A stretch of DNA of 16,267 nucleotides from DASQUP01 sp035641235 (GCA_035641235.1 DASQUP010000265.1:1-16267), one strand, 5' to 3'. Shown: positions 1 through 6,848, counted from the stretch's first letter. Numbers and translations are program-made. Notes: generated from the sequence alone by a model not told the origin.

Positions 1-309
1 GTAATTGGGGGGTACCACGCGGCGATCAATCCGAAGGCCGCAGGCTATGCGGTCTCCGCGATTCTGCGGATCCGGCCGGTGATGGGGCAGCTGAAGAAGG
101 TCGAATCGGCAGCACAGGGCACTCCTGAAGTCTTGGAGTGCCACCGCGTCACGGGTGAGGATTGCTACATCATGAAGATCGTCGTTCCCGACATCGATGA
201 TCTCGAAGCGGTGATCGATCGATTCACGCCGTTCGGTTCGACAACGACCTCGATCATCCATTCCTCGCCCGTACCTCCGCGAGGGATCACGCTGCGGGCT
301 CAGGCGTGA
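1..309 (+). CDS. Lrp/AsnC-family regulator, C-terminal part (5' truncated by window edge)
   Basis: The reading frame is open from the first base and ends in TGA at 307-309, so only the last 102 codons are present. The visible part matches the ligand-sensing RAM domain of Lrp/AsnC regulators: a strand with hydrophobic AVSAILRIRP, then a helix (MGQLKKVESAA), the conserved VLECHRVTGEDCYIMKI core and a final FGSTTTSIIHSSPV segment. In this family the domain forms dimers and octamers and binds amino acids or related effectors, while the missing N-terminal helix-turn-helix binds DNA. The target cannot be told because the upstream neighbour is outside the window. The family call is secure; the effector is unknown. 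Confidence 0.9.
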   Translation, partial: VIGGYHAAINPKAAGYAVSAILRIRPVMGQLKKVESAAQGTPEVLECHRVTGEDCYIMKIVVPDIDDLEAVIDRFTPFGSTTTSIIHSSPVPPRGITLRAQA

Positions 310-362
310 GCCAGCTATGTTCCGATCGCGGGTAGGGGTGGCGTCAGGCTGCTTGTGATGAC

Positions 363-382
363 CGAGACCGGTCCGGGTCTCG
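363..382 (+). terminator. GC-rich hairpin downstream of the Lrp/AsnC gene
   Basis: Perfect 7-bp inverted repeat CGAGACC (363-369) and GGTCTCG (376-382) with a 6-nt loop, 54 nt after the Lrp/AsnC stop. No T-run follows, so it is not a classical intrinsic terminator; hairpins without U-tails are proposed to stop transcription in actinobacteria. The rest of 310-449 contains no gene that I can support. Confidence 0.35.
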
Positions 383-449
383 AGTTAGGGGGGAGACATG
401 ATCGTCTGGGTCATGTTTGCCCGCGCCGAGCGGGGTGGTGTTTGCGCCG

Positions 450-491
450 AGATGGCAATCAACCACGAAATATCACGGTCAATTGCCATCT
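450..491 (-). repeat. 10-bp inverted repeat at the 3' end of the ArsR-rhodanese gene
   Basis: AGATGGCAAT (450-459) and ATTGCCATCT (482-491) are exact reverse complements separated by 22 nt. The right arm covers the last codons of the minus-strand ArsR-rhodanese gene, whose TGA is at 481-479. It could form a long-loop hairpin at the end of that transcript. There is no T-run beyond the stem on the minus strand, so termination is only a guess. Confidence 0.4.
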
Positions 492-1165
492 GAGTGCGCG
501 CGGACGTCCTCGACCGGGTAGCCGGCGGCCGCCCAGTCCGGGAAGCCGTCCTGCATCCGGGTGGCGTTGTAGCCCCGGCGTTCGAGGAGCCTCACGGCTT
601 CGTGAGCGAACGCACAGTACGGGCCGCGGCAATAGGCGACGACCTCGACGCGCTCTGGAATCTCCTTCAGCCTGCGTTTGAGCTCTTGTACCGGGATCGA
701 GACCGCTCCCGGTATGTGACCCGCGTCGAACTCCTCGGTCGGGCGAACGTCGAGCACGACGATCTCAGGGTCCTCATCGATACGTTCGAGGAGTTCGTCT
801 TTTGAGAGGGGTTCAAGGGTCGGGGCGCGGCCGAGATACGCGCGCGCAAGCTCGTCTACCCGATCGAGCCGCGCCGTTGCGAAGTCCTGAAGTGCCCTCC
901 AGAACGCTGCCACCTCCGGACCCGCCAGCGAGTAGTAGACGTACGTCCCGCGCGGTCGGGCGGTGACCAGACCCGCGGCGCGCAGTTTCTGCAGATGCTG
1001 CGACGTGTTGGCAATGGACTGGTCGACGGCCTCCGCAAGGCTCTCAACGCTCCGCTCGCCGTTGGCGAGCACGTCGATGATCTCGGCGCGCCGCCCGTTT
1101 GCAAGTGCCTTGGCGGCCCGGGCCAGCTCCGCGAACAGGGCGTCCTTGGCCTCTCGATTCTTCAT
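479..1165 (-). CDS. ArsR-family winged-helix regulator fused to a rhodanese domain
   Basis: A 228-residue protein of two domains. Residues about 8-110 are an ArsR/SmtB winged helix: the ALANGRRAEIIDVLANGERSV start, the recognition-helix stretch SIANTSQHLQKLRAAGLV and the wing RPRGTYVYYSL. Residues about 118-222 are a rhodanese domain with VVLDVRPTEEFDAGHIPGA and the active loop CRGPYC (C179 to C184), ending in QDGFPDWAAAGYPVE. These two are the only cysteines; the CxC metal site of classical ArsR/SmtB sensors is absent. Such fusions are known in bacteria and usually sit beside sulfur-handling genes. It is divergent from an MBL-rhodanese/MFS operon, with palindromes in the shared spacer, so autorepression and control of that operon are likely. 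Sensing of persulfide or sulfide through C179 is inference. The ATG has only a weak ribosome site. Confidence 0.93.
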   Translation of the reverse strand: MKNREAKDALFAELARAAKALANGRRAEIIDVLANGERSVESLAEAVDQSIANTSQHLQKLRAAGLVTARPRGTYVYYSLAGPEVAAFWRALQDFATARLDRVDELARAYLGRAPTLEPLSKDELLERIDEDPEIVVLDVRPTEEFDAGHIPGAVSIPVQELKRRLKEIPERVEVVAYCRGPYCAFAHEAVRLLERRGYNATRMQDGFPDWAAAGYPVEDVRAHSDGN

Positions 1166-1180
1166 GCAGGCATTCTCGCA

Positions 1181-1202
1181 TATTCAAGCGTTCACTTGAC
1201 AA
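1181..1202. promoter_or_regulatory. Degenerate operator half of the ArsR-rhodanese regulator
   Basis: Left arm TATTCAAGCG (1181-1190) is identical to the left arm of the better palindrome at 1226-1247; the right arm CACTTGACAA (1193-1202) pairs at 7 of 10 positions, with the same 2-bp spacer. It overlaps the -35 element of the rightward promoter and lies 16 bp upstream of the regulator's ATG, so binding could affect both directions. Confidence 0.6.
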
Positions 1203-1223
1203 CTTGCCGCCCGGCCTGATAAA
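1196..1223 (+). promoter_or_regulatory. Likely sigma-70-type promoter of the MBL-rhodanese/MFS operon
   Basis: A consensus -35 TTGACA (1196-1201) is followed after 16 bp by GATAAA (1218-1223), which matches the TATAAT -10 at four positions. Transcription would start near 1230, inside the perfect palindrome, so a bound repressor would cover both the -35 and the start point. Assigned by consensus and position only. Confidence 0.5.
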
Positions 1224-1225
1224 CA

Positions 1226-1247
1226 TATTCAAGCGAGCGCTTGAATA
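1226..1247. promoter_or_regulatory. Perfect palindromic operator in the ArsR-rhodanese/MBL spacer
   Basis: Arms TATTCAAGCG (1226-1235) and CGCTTGAATA (1238-1247) are exact inverted copies with a 2-bp AG spacer. This has the size and ATTCAA/TTGAAT character of ArsR-family operators, including those of the persulfide-responsive BigR/SqrR type. It lies 30 bp upstream of the MBL-rhodanese start codon. The fused regulator is the obvious candidate to bind it. Confidence 0.75.
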
Positions 1248-1277
1248 GAGGAGACCCTCATCCCGGAGGGGTCAACG

Positions 1278-2699
1278 ATGACGAGGGTGGCCATCATGTC
1301 CGGCAACGTCCAGTCGCTGTCTCTGAGAAACGGCTTGATCGTCACGATTCCCGACGATGGCCTGGGGAACTCGTCCTACATCGTGGACCTCGGCGATCGA
1401 AGCTACCTCGCCGTGGATCCGCCGAGAGATCCCGGCCCGTTCTTGGGGTTCGGCGAGCAACACGGGAGGGGAATTGCCTATTCGATCGAGACCCACCTTC
1501 ATGCTGACTTTGTCTCGGGCAGCCGCGAACTCTCCGCGGAGGGTGCCGTCGTCCTCGCACCGCGGGAGGCCGGAATCGAGTTCCCCCATCGGGGAGTGGA
1601 GGACGGAGAGGAGATAGACCTCGGCGGCCTCACGCTCAGGGCCATCGCAACCCCAGGGCATACCCCCGAGCACCTTTCATATCTCGTCCTCGACGGATCC
1701 TCGCCCGTCGCGTTGTTCAGCGGGGGAGCGTTGCTTAGCGGCTCGGTTGCTCGTACCGACCTGATCGCGCCGGAGCAAACGGAGGCCCTCGCCCGATCAC
1801 TGTGGCGTTCGCTCCACCAGCGCATCCTCGTTTTGCCCGATGAGTTGCCCGTGTTCCCGACACACGGGACGGGTGCAACTTTTTGTTCCGCTTCACCGGG
1901 TAAAAGCGGTACTCCTACGAGCATCGGAGCGGAGAAATCCTCCAACCCGTTGTTGTCGGCATCAGATGAAGACGAATTCGTCGAGCTGCTCACCGCCGGC
2001 TACGGGAGCTATCCGCGGTACTTCACCCGGCTGCGCGAGGTGAACCGTCGAGGCCCAACCACATACGGATCGCGACCACCACCTCCGGCGCCGCTATCGG
2101 TCGAGCGCGTCGCAGAGTTGATTGCGAACGGAGCCGAGGTGATCGATACGCGGCCAATTGCAGAGTACGCGGCGGGTCACATTCCGGGATCCATCTCGAT
2201 CGAACAGCGTGCGGCCTTTGCAACATGGCTCGGGTGGCTGGTAGACGAGGATCGACCACTCGTCTTCGTCGTCTCGGTGGACGCGGATCGAGACGAGATA
2301 GTCCGTGATTCATTGAAGGTTGGCTACGAGAGTCTGGCGGGTGAGCTTGCCGGCGGGTTCGAGGCCTGGCGGGCATCCGGCCGCAGCATGGAACGGACCT
2401 CGATCGTCCCAGCACCCGAGGTGTCCCCCCTATCCGGCTCGGTGATCGACGTCCGACAAAGCGATGAGTTTCGAGCCGGTCACGTCCCCGGAGCGATCAA
2501 CATCGAACTCGGTGGACTGGAAGATCGGACGTCGGGGCTACCCGCCGGTCCGCTCCTCGTGATGTGCGGGCACGGCCAGCGCGCCATGACGGCGGCAAGC
2601 ATCCTTGAACGTTCGGGCCGCACCGGGCTCACTGTACTGAACGGCACTCCAAACCAACTCGCCGGCGCGCTATCGACAACACTGAAGACTGACTCTTGA
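1278..2699 (+). CDS. Metallo-beta-lactamase fold protein with two C-terminal rhodanese domains
   Basis: A 473-residue protein. The ATG at 1278 has the ribosome site GGAGGGG (1265-1271). Residues about 15-235 are an MBL fold of the persulfide dioxygenase (ETHE1-like) type: THLHADF (H73, H75, D77), GHTPEH (H128) and PTHGTG (H196). The last residue of HxHxDH is F78, and the aspartate expected in FxGD is G150 (FSGGALL). Related actinobacterial proteins also carry this variant, so it looks like a subfamily trait, but it removes the third iron ligand of ETHE1. Rhodanese domain one (about 272-370) has no cysteine in its active loop. Domain two (about 384-465) has VIDVRQSDEFRAGHVPGA and MCGHGQRA with C430. 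A role in sulfane-sulfur or persulfide handling in the cytoplasm is inferred from the family and from the divergent rhodanese-type regulator. It overlaps the next gene by 4 bp. Confidence 0.9.
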   Translation: MTRVAIMSGNVQSLSLRNGLIVTIPDDGLGNSSYIVDLGDRSYLAVDPPRDPGPFLGFGEQHGRGIAYSIETHLHADFVSGSRELSAEGAVVLAPREAGIEFPHRGVEDGEEIDLGGLTLRAIATPGHTPEHLSYLVLDGSSPVALFSGGALLSGSVARTDLIAPEQTEALARSLWRSLHQRILVLPDELPVFPTHGTGATFCSASPGKSGTPTSIGAEKSSNPLLSASDEDEFVELLTAGYGSYPRYFTRLREVNRRGPTTYGSRPPPPAPLSVERVAELIANGAEVIDTRPIAEYAAGHIPGSISIEQRAAFATWLGWLVDEDRPLVFVVSVDADRDEIVRDSLKVGYESLAGELAGGFEAWRASGRSMERTSIVPAPEVSPLSGSVIDVRQSDEFRAGHVPGAINIELGGLEDRTSGLPAGPLLVMCGHGQRAMTAASILERSGRTGLTVLNGTPNQLAGALSTTLKTDS

Positions 2700-4015
2700 G
2701 ATCGACCGGGGTTCGTTCGGGAGCGCCTCCGGCGAGCCTCGGTCTCCGCGCCAACCTGCCCCAATTCCTCTTGCTCGTGGGAGTGAACGCGCTGGTAGGT
2801 GGCATGTATGGGCAGGAGCGGGCGCTGCTGCCGTTGCTCGCCCGCGAGGAGTTCTCACTGCGGTCGACTACGGGCGTCCTCACGTTCATCGTGGCCTTCG
2901 GTCTCACGAAGCCGATTGCTAATTTTGCTGCAGGGATGCTCTCCGATCGTTTCGGGCGAAAGCCGGTTCTGGTGGCCGGATGGGTAGTGGGGCTTCCCGT
3001 CCCGGTGATGATCATTTTCGCTCCGAGCTGGGAGTGGATCGTTGCAGCAAATGTTCTCCTCGGCATAAACCAAGGACTTTCCTGGTCGGCCACCGTGATC
3101 ATGAAAATCGATCTCGTCGGGCCACAAAGGCGCGGCCTGGCCATGGGTTTCAACGAGGCCGCGGGCTATGGAGCCGTCGCCTTCACGGCTTTGATCACCG
3201 GAGTCATCGGGAGCCGCTACGGGTTGCGCCCCGAGCCGTTTCTCGTCGGCCTCAGCTACGCAGGTTTGGGCCTGTCGCTGTCCGCTCTCTTCGTACGAGA
3301 GACCCATCACTACGCGGCACTTGAGACCGAAGCCAAGGAAGCCCATGAAGCCCATGCCGACGGTGCCACCCTCAGCACCCGACGGGTCTTTGCCTTGACG
3401 AGTTTCCGTGAGCCTGCACTCTCATCCTGCAGCCAGGCGGGGATGGTGAACAACCTCAACGACGGTCTTGCGTGGGGCCTCTTTCCTTTGCTCTTCGCCG
3501 AGGCCGGACTTGACCTGATCTCGATCGGAACGCTGGCAGCCATCTACCCCGGAGTGTGGGGGGTCACCCAGCTCGTAACCGGCGGCGTATCCGACAGTTG
3601 GGGACGCAAACGTTTCATCGTTGCGGGCATGCTCCTCCAGGCGGTCGCTCTCGGCGCGATAGGCATCGGAGATGGGTTCGGACAGTGGGCCGCCGGCTTG
3701 GTGGTACTCGGAGTTGGGACGGCGATGGTCTATCCGACACTTCTCGCGGCGATAGGTGATGTGGCGCGGCCGTCCTGGCGGGCGAGCGCGGTGGGCGTAT
3801 ATCGCCTCTGGCGAGACCTCGGCTTTGCGATCGGAGCACTTCTGGCGGGGGTGACGGCAGATACCTTCGGCATTCGCTGGGCAGTTTTGGTAGTCGCCGC
3901 ACTTACCGCCGCGTCCGGCGTGCTGGCGGGCGTTCGGATGTACGAGACGCATCCGCCAGCTTTCAGGATGCGTTCAGCGAATTTTCAGTCAGGACGCGGG
4001 AAGATGGGAGGGTAG
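2696..4015 (+). CDS. MFS transporter, translationally coupled to the MBL-rhodanese gene
   Basis: A 439-residue, roughly 12-TM major facilitator. The start is TTG at 2696, overlapping the preceding TGA as TTGA, which points to coupled translation; no strong ribosome site is seen. Each half has the MFS motif-A loop: SDRFGRKPVLVAGW near residues 83-96 and SDSWGRKRFIVAG in the second half. The central cytoplasmic loop is polar and charged. The stretch LLGINQGLSWSATVIMKIDLVGPQRRGLAMG is typical of a subfamily often found near rhodanese genes (from memory). Its place in the operon suggests it moves a sulfur compound or a related toxic anion, but the substrate cannot be read from the sequence. The last 20 codons contain the regulatory repeats at 3961-3993. 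Confidence 0.92.
   Translation: MRSTGVRSGAPPASLGLRANLPQFLLLVGVNALVGGMYGQERALLPLLAREEFSLRSTTGVLTFIVAFGLTKPIANFAAGMLSDRFGRKPVLVAGWVVGLPVPVMIIFAPSWEWIVAANVLLGINQGLSWSATVIMKIDLVGPQRRGLAMGFNEAAGYGAVAFTALITGVIGSRYGLRPEPFLVGLSYAGLGLSLSALFVRETHHYAALETEAKEAHEAHADGATLSTRRVFALTSFREPALSSCSQAGMVNNLNDGLAWGLFPLLFAEAGLDLISIGTLAAIYPGVWGVTQLVTGGVSDSWGRKRFIVAGMLLQAVALGAIGIGDGFGQWAAGLVVLGVGTAMVYPTLLAAIGDVARPSWRASAVGVYRLWRDLGFAIGALLAGVTADTFGIRWAVLVVAALTAASGVLAGVRMYETHPPAFRMRSANFQSGRGKMGG
3961..3993 (+). promoter_or_regulatory. Three 11-bp direct repeats, probable OmpR-type response-regulator site
   Basis: TTCAG occurs at 3962, 3973 and 3984, exactly 11 bp apart; the full units are TTTCAGGATGC, GTTCAGCGAAT and TTTCAGTCAGG. 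Direct repeats at one helical turn are the classic binding pattern of OmpR/PhoP-type regulators, for example the 11-bp units of the actinobacterial PHO box. The site lies in the last codons of the MFS gene, 44-76 bp before the GTG of the response regulator. A possible -10, TAGGTC (4013-4018), lies about 20 bp downstream of the third unit. Autoregulation by the adjacent regulator is the natural inference. Confidence 0.6.
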
Positions 4016-4036
4016 GTCTCATCGAGGAGAGAACAA

Positions 4037-4714
4037 GTGCGCGTCCTGGTGGTCGAGGACGAAAAAAGGCTTGCCGCAGGATTGAAGAAAGGCCTGGAGG
4101 CCGAGGGCTTCGCTGCGGACGTTGCCCTCGACGGCATCGACGGGTTGTGGATGGCGCGCGAGACTCCCTACGACGCGATCGTTCTCGACATCATGCTCCC
4201 CGGCATGAACGGTTTCAAAGTGTGCGCCGCCCTACGCGAGGAAGGCATCTGGACACCCATCCTGATACTCACTGCCAAGGACGGGGAGCTCGATGAAGCC
4301 GAGGCACTGGATACCGGCGCCGATGACTACCTGACGAAACCGTTCTCCTCTCTCGTCCTGCTCGCGCGGCTACGAGCCCTCATCCGCCGTGGGGCAGGCG
4401 CCCGGCCCGCCGTGCTGGAGGCGGGAGATCTCCGGTTCGACCCCGGCGCGCGACGCGCTTTCCGGGGCGAGGTAGAGGTGAGCCTGACGGCGAGGGAGAT
4501 GGCACTCCTCGAGTTCTTTTTGCGGAACAAGGGGGACGTGCTGTCCAAACGGGACATCCTTGATCACGTTTGGGACTACGACTTCGAGGGTGATCCCAAC
4601 ATCGTCGAGGTCTACATACGGCATCTCCGCAACAAACTCGACAGGCCATTCGGCCGCAGCGCGATCGAAACCTTGCGCGGTGCGGGGTACCGGCTGGCAG
4701 CAGACGGTGGCTGA
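4037..4714 (+). CDS. OmpR/PhoB-family response regulator
   Basis: A 225-residue response regulator. The GTG start is preceded by GAGGAG (4024-4029). The receiver domain (1 to about 115) has acidic residues E7/D8, phosphoacceptor D51 in VLDIMLPGMNG, T79 and K101 in YLTKPF, so all phosphorylation residues are present. A winged-helix DNA-binding domain occupies about 130-222, with LTAREMALLEFFLRN and VEVYIRHLRNKLD followed by TLRGAGYRL. It overlaps its kinase gene by 8 bp. Regulators of this layout with a PepSY partner downstream commonly answer envelope or metal stress. The three TTCAG repeats upstream are its likely target. The signal is unknown. Confidence 0.96.
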   Translation: MRVLVVEDEKRLAAGLKKGLEAEGFAADVALDGIDGLWMARETPYDAIVLDIMLPGMNGFKVCAALREEGIWTPILILTAKDGELDEAEALDTGADDYLTKPFSSLVLLARLRALIRRGAGARPAVLEAGDLRFDPGARRAFRGEVEVSLTAREMALLEFFLRNKGDVLSKRDILDHVWDYDFEGDPNIVEVYIRHLRNKLDRPFGRSAIETLRGAGYRLAADGG

Positions 4715-6182
4715 GCGCTCCGCCGAGGACCGGCCCCCGCCTCGGGGGAAGGGATGGCTCCTTCGTCGAGCCGGCGCTGTGTGGGGGAGCGTTCGCGTGC
4801 GGACGACCGGGGCGGCAGTCATCCTCGTCGGGGTTGCGCTCGGCGCGTCCGGCGTAGCGATGGTCATTCTTCTGCAGCGCTCGCTAACGGCGGACGTCCG
4901 TGACGCGGCCGAGCTCCGAGCGGAGGAGGTGGCAGACGGGCTCGCCGAGGCCGACGGTTCGTCGATCGGTGAGGCCATTCCCGAAGTCGGAGAGGAGGAG
5001 GAGTTCCTACAGGTCCTCGACCCAGAGGGTGCCGTCCTTGCAGCGAGCGACAACTTGGCCGGCAGCAGCGTGATTGCTCGACCCGAACCGGGAACCCCCG
5101 AGAGGGTCGCCGATCTGCCGTTCGAAGACGACACGTTTCTTGCCGTCTCCGCATGGGCCTCCACCGGCGACGGACGGATGTTGGTCGTCGTTGGGAGATC
5201 GCTCGACAGGGTGACAGACACGGGGGACGCGGCCGTTAGCGTGCTGGTAGGAGGCATCCCGCTGCTCCTTTTTGTTCTGGGATGGGTTATCTGGCACGTG
5301 GTCGGCCGAAGCCTTGCTCCGGTCGAGGCGATCCGCGCGGAGGTTGAGACCATTTCCACGAATCAGCTCCATCGCCGAGTACCTGCGCTCAGGGGGAACG
5401 ACGAGATTGCGCGACTCGCCGGGACGATGAATCGCATGCTGGCGCGCTTGGAGGAGGCACAGGCGCGCCAGCGAAGGTTCGTGTCAGATGCTTCGCACGA
5501 GCTACGGTCGCCCATCGCGTCGATCCGCCAGCACGTGGAAACTGCGTTGTCGCACCCCGATGCGACGCGGATAGAGGATCTTGCCGATGTTGTCCTTGCT
5601 GAGGATGTCCGGTTGCAGCACCTGGCCGAAGACCTTCTCCTACTGGCTAAGATCGACGAGGAACTGCTCGTGCTCCACCTAGATCCGGTGGATCTCGACG
5701 ACATCGTGTTCACCGAGGCCTCGCGGTTGCGTACAACGACCGATCTTCGAATCGACTCGACGAAGGTGTCTGCGGCGAGAGTTGTGGGTGACGAGAAGCA
5801 GCTGGCCAAGATCGTCGGGAACGTTGTGGTCAACGCAGCTCGGCACGCGCGCACTACGGTAGCCCTGTCGTTGTGGGAGGAGGACGGCTCCGTGGTCCTC
5901 GCGGTCGATGACGACGGGCCGGGGATCCCCGTCTCAGATAGGACGCGGGTCTTCGACAGGTTTGTTCGTCTTGATGACGCGCGTGGTCGCGACTCCGGTG
6001 GGGCCGGCCTGGGCCTGGCTATCGTGGCCGAAATCGCGGCAGCCCACGGGGCCACGGTAGTGGTCCTGGACAGCATGCTCGGCGGCGCGCGCCTCGAGGT
6101 GCGATTCAATCGCCCCACCGATCATTCAGCGGAGCCTCAGCCGCCCAGGAGGAGGATCGGTTCCGCGAGGCCCGATGCGTGA
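4707..6182 (+). CDS. Membrane histidine kinase partner of the upstream response regulator
   Basis: I place the start at GTG 4707, which overlaps the regulator stop (GTGGCTGA) and gives 491 residues. An ATG at 4560 in the same frame would force a 155-bp overlap and is unlikely. Order: basic N-terminus, TM1 (about 35-56), an acidic extracytoplasmic sensor of about 120 residues, TM2 (about 178-200), a HAMP linker, the dimerization helix with VSDASHELRSPIASI (phosphoacceptor H264) and a catalytic ATPase domain. The N box (GNVVVNAARHA), DDDGPGIP and GGAGLGLAIV are all present, so an active kinase is expected. The sensor shows no motif that I can name. Confidence 0.94.
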   Translation: MAERSAEDRPPPRGKGWLLRRAGAVWGSVRVRTTGAAVILVGVALGASGVAMVILLQRSLTADVRDAAELRAEEVADGLAEADGSSIGEAIPEVGEEEEFLQVLDPEGAVLAASDNLAGSSVIARPEPGTPERVADLPFEDDTFLAVSAWASTGDGRMLVVVGRSLDRVTDTGDAAVSVLVGGIPLLLFVLGWVIWHVVGRSLAPVEAIRAEVETISTNQLHRRVPALRGNDEIARLAGTMNRMLARLEEAQARQRRFVSDASHELRSPIASIRQHVETALSHPDATRIEDLADVVLAEDVRLQHLAEDLLLLAKIDEELLVLHLDPVDLDDIVFTEASRLRTTTDLRIDSTKVSAARVVGDEKQLAKIVGNVVVNAARHARTTVALSLWEEDGSVVLAVDDDGPGIPVSDRTRVFDRFVRLDDARGRDSGGAGLGLAIVAEIAAAHGATVVVLDSMLGGARLEVRFNRPTDHSAEPQPPRRRIGSARPDA

Positions 6183-6207
6183 TCGGGTCCGACGGGCAGG
6201 AGGCGTT

Positions 6208-6537
6208 ATGGAGAAGAAGACCAAGATGATCGTTGCCGCAACTATCGCCGTAGCCGCCCTGGCAGTTGGTGCGGGAGTGGGGATCGCGAGCGGTGGGGAC
6301 GACGACAAACCCCTTAAGGGCAGTGATTATGAGCGCGCGACAGCGGCGGCTCTCGAGCACGTGGACGGCACTGTCACCGAGACCGAGGTCGGTGACGGCG
6401 GCGCCGCATACGAGGTGGAGATCCGCCGGGCGGACGGCACCCAGGTCGAGGTTCAGCTCGACTCGAACTTCGAGGTTATGGGATCGGAGAACGACGACGA
6501 CGGCCCGAACGACCGAGACGGCGCTGGCGACGACTAA
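6208..6537 (+). CDS. Membrane-anchored PepSY-domain protein
   Basis: A 109-residue protein starting at ATG 6208, with AGGAGG at 6198-6203; an earlier in-frame ATG at 6175 overlaps the kinase stop but lacks such a site. KKTK is followed by a hydrophobic segment (about 7-28), which is either a signal peptide or an anchor. Residues about 41-92 have the PepSY pattern: the YERATAAALEHVDGTVTETE helix, then strands AAYEVEIRRADGTQVEVQLD. The tail is strongly acidic (DDDGPNDRDGAGDD). PepSY proteins next to two-component genes probably modulate the sensor or inhibit a peptidase outside the membrane. The 25-bp gap after the kinase gene suggests one operon. Its stop is interlocked with that of the convergent gene. 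Confidence 0.85.
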   Translation: MEKKTKMIVAATIAVAALAVGAGVGIASGGDDDKPLKGSDYERATAAALEHVDGTVTETEVGDGGAAYEVEIRRADGTQVEVQLDSNFEVMGSENDDDGPNDRDGAGDD

Positions 6538-6848
6538 ATTGCTCCCTCGGCTTCGGCCACTTGGTAATGGGCAACCGTTAGGTCGCGCTCAATCAGAAAA
6601 CGATCGTCCTCCGGGTAGAACACCGCCCGCTCCAGGTCCTCACCCGCAAAGGCGGCGATTGAGTCCATTGAGTCCCACAACGAGAGCATGATGAACTCGC
6701 TCCGCTCCTCGACGTCGCGTCTCAACATCACGGCTGCTCGGTTGCCCGGAATGTTCCGATAGCCTTGGATCCCGGTCGAGTGCATGTACTCGGCGTATGC
6801 GTCGCCGTCGGACCTCCGGGTGGCCCCCGTCCAGATTCGTGCGATCAA
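6534..6848 (-). CDS. ABM-fold (antibiotic biosynthesis monooxygenase-like) small protein
   Basis: I choose TTG at 6848 as the start (LIARIWTGAT), with GGGGAGG four bases upstream, giving 104 residues; a longer frame exists up to 7007 but its N-terminal part looks like non-coding translation. The protein has the compact alpha-beta pattern of ABM/Dabb proteins: first strand ARIWTGA, helix SDGDAYAEYMHSTG, YRNIPGNRAAVMLRR, then EFIMLSLWDSMDSIAAFAG and AVFYPEDDRFLIERDLTVAHYQV. Members are cytoplasmic dimers; most have no known substrate, and some oxidise aromatic compounds or bind haem. The gene is convergent with the PepSY gene, and the two stop codons overlap within CTAA (6534-6537). Confidence 0.8.
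   Translation of the reverse strand: MIARIWTGATRRSDGDAYAEYMHSTGIQGYRNIPGNRAAVMLRRDVEERSEFIMLSLWDSMDSIAAFAGEDLERAVFYPEDDRFLIERDLTVAHYQVAEAEGAI

Noticed and set aside
355..681. Plus-strand open frame overlapping the end of the ArsR-rhodanese gene
   Set aside because: Arg/Pro-rich translation antisense to the rhodanese domain, with no ribosome site; treated as a shadow frame.
4560..4706. In-frame ATG at 4560 as the start of the histidine kinase
   Set aside because: It would overlap the response regulator by 155 bp and add 49 residues that are an out-of-frame reading of the winged-helix end; GTG 4707 gives the usual short overlap.
4370..5359. Long minus-strand open frame (329 codons) opposite the regulator/kinase genes
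   Set aside because: It is antisense to clear two-component genes, has Ser/Thr/Arg-biased low-complexity composition typical of high-GC shadow frames, and shows no domain.
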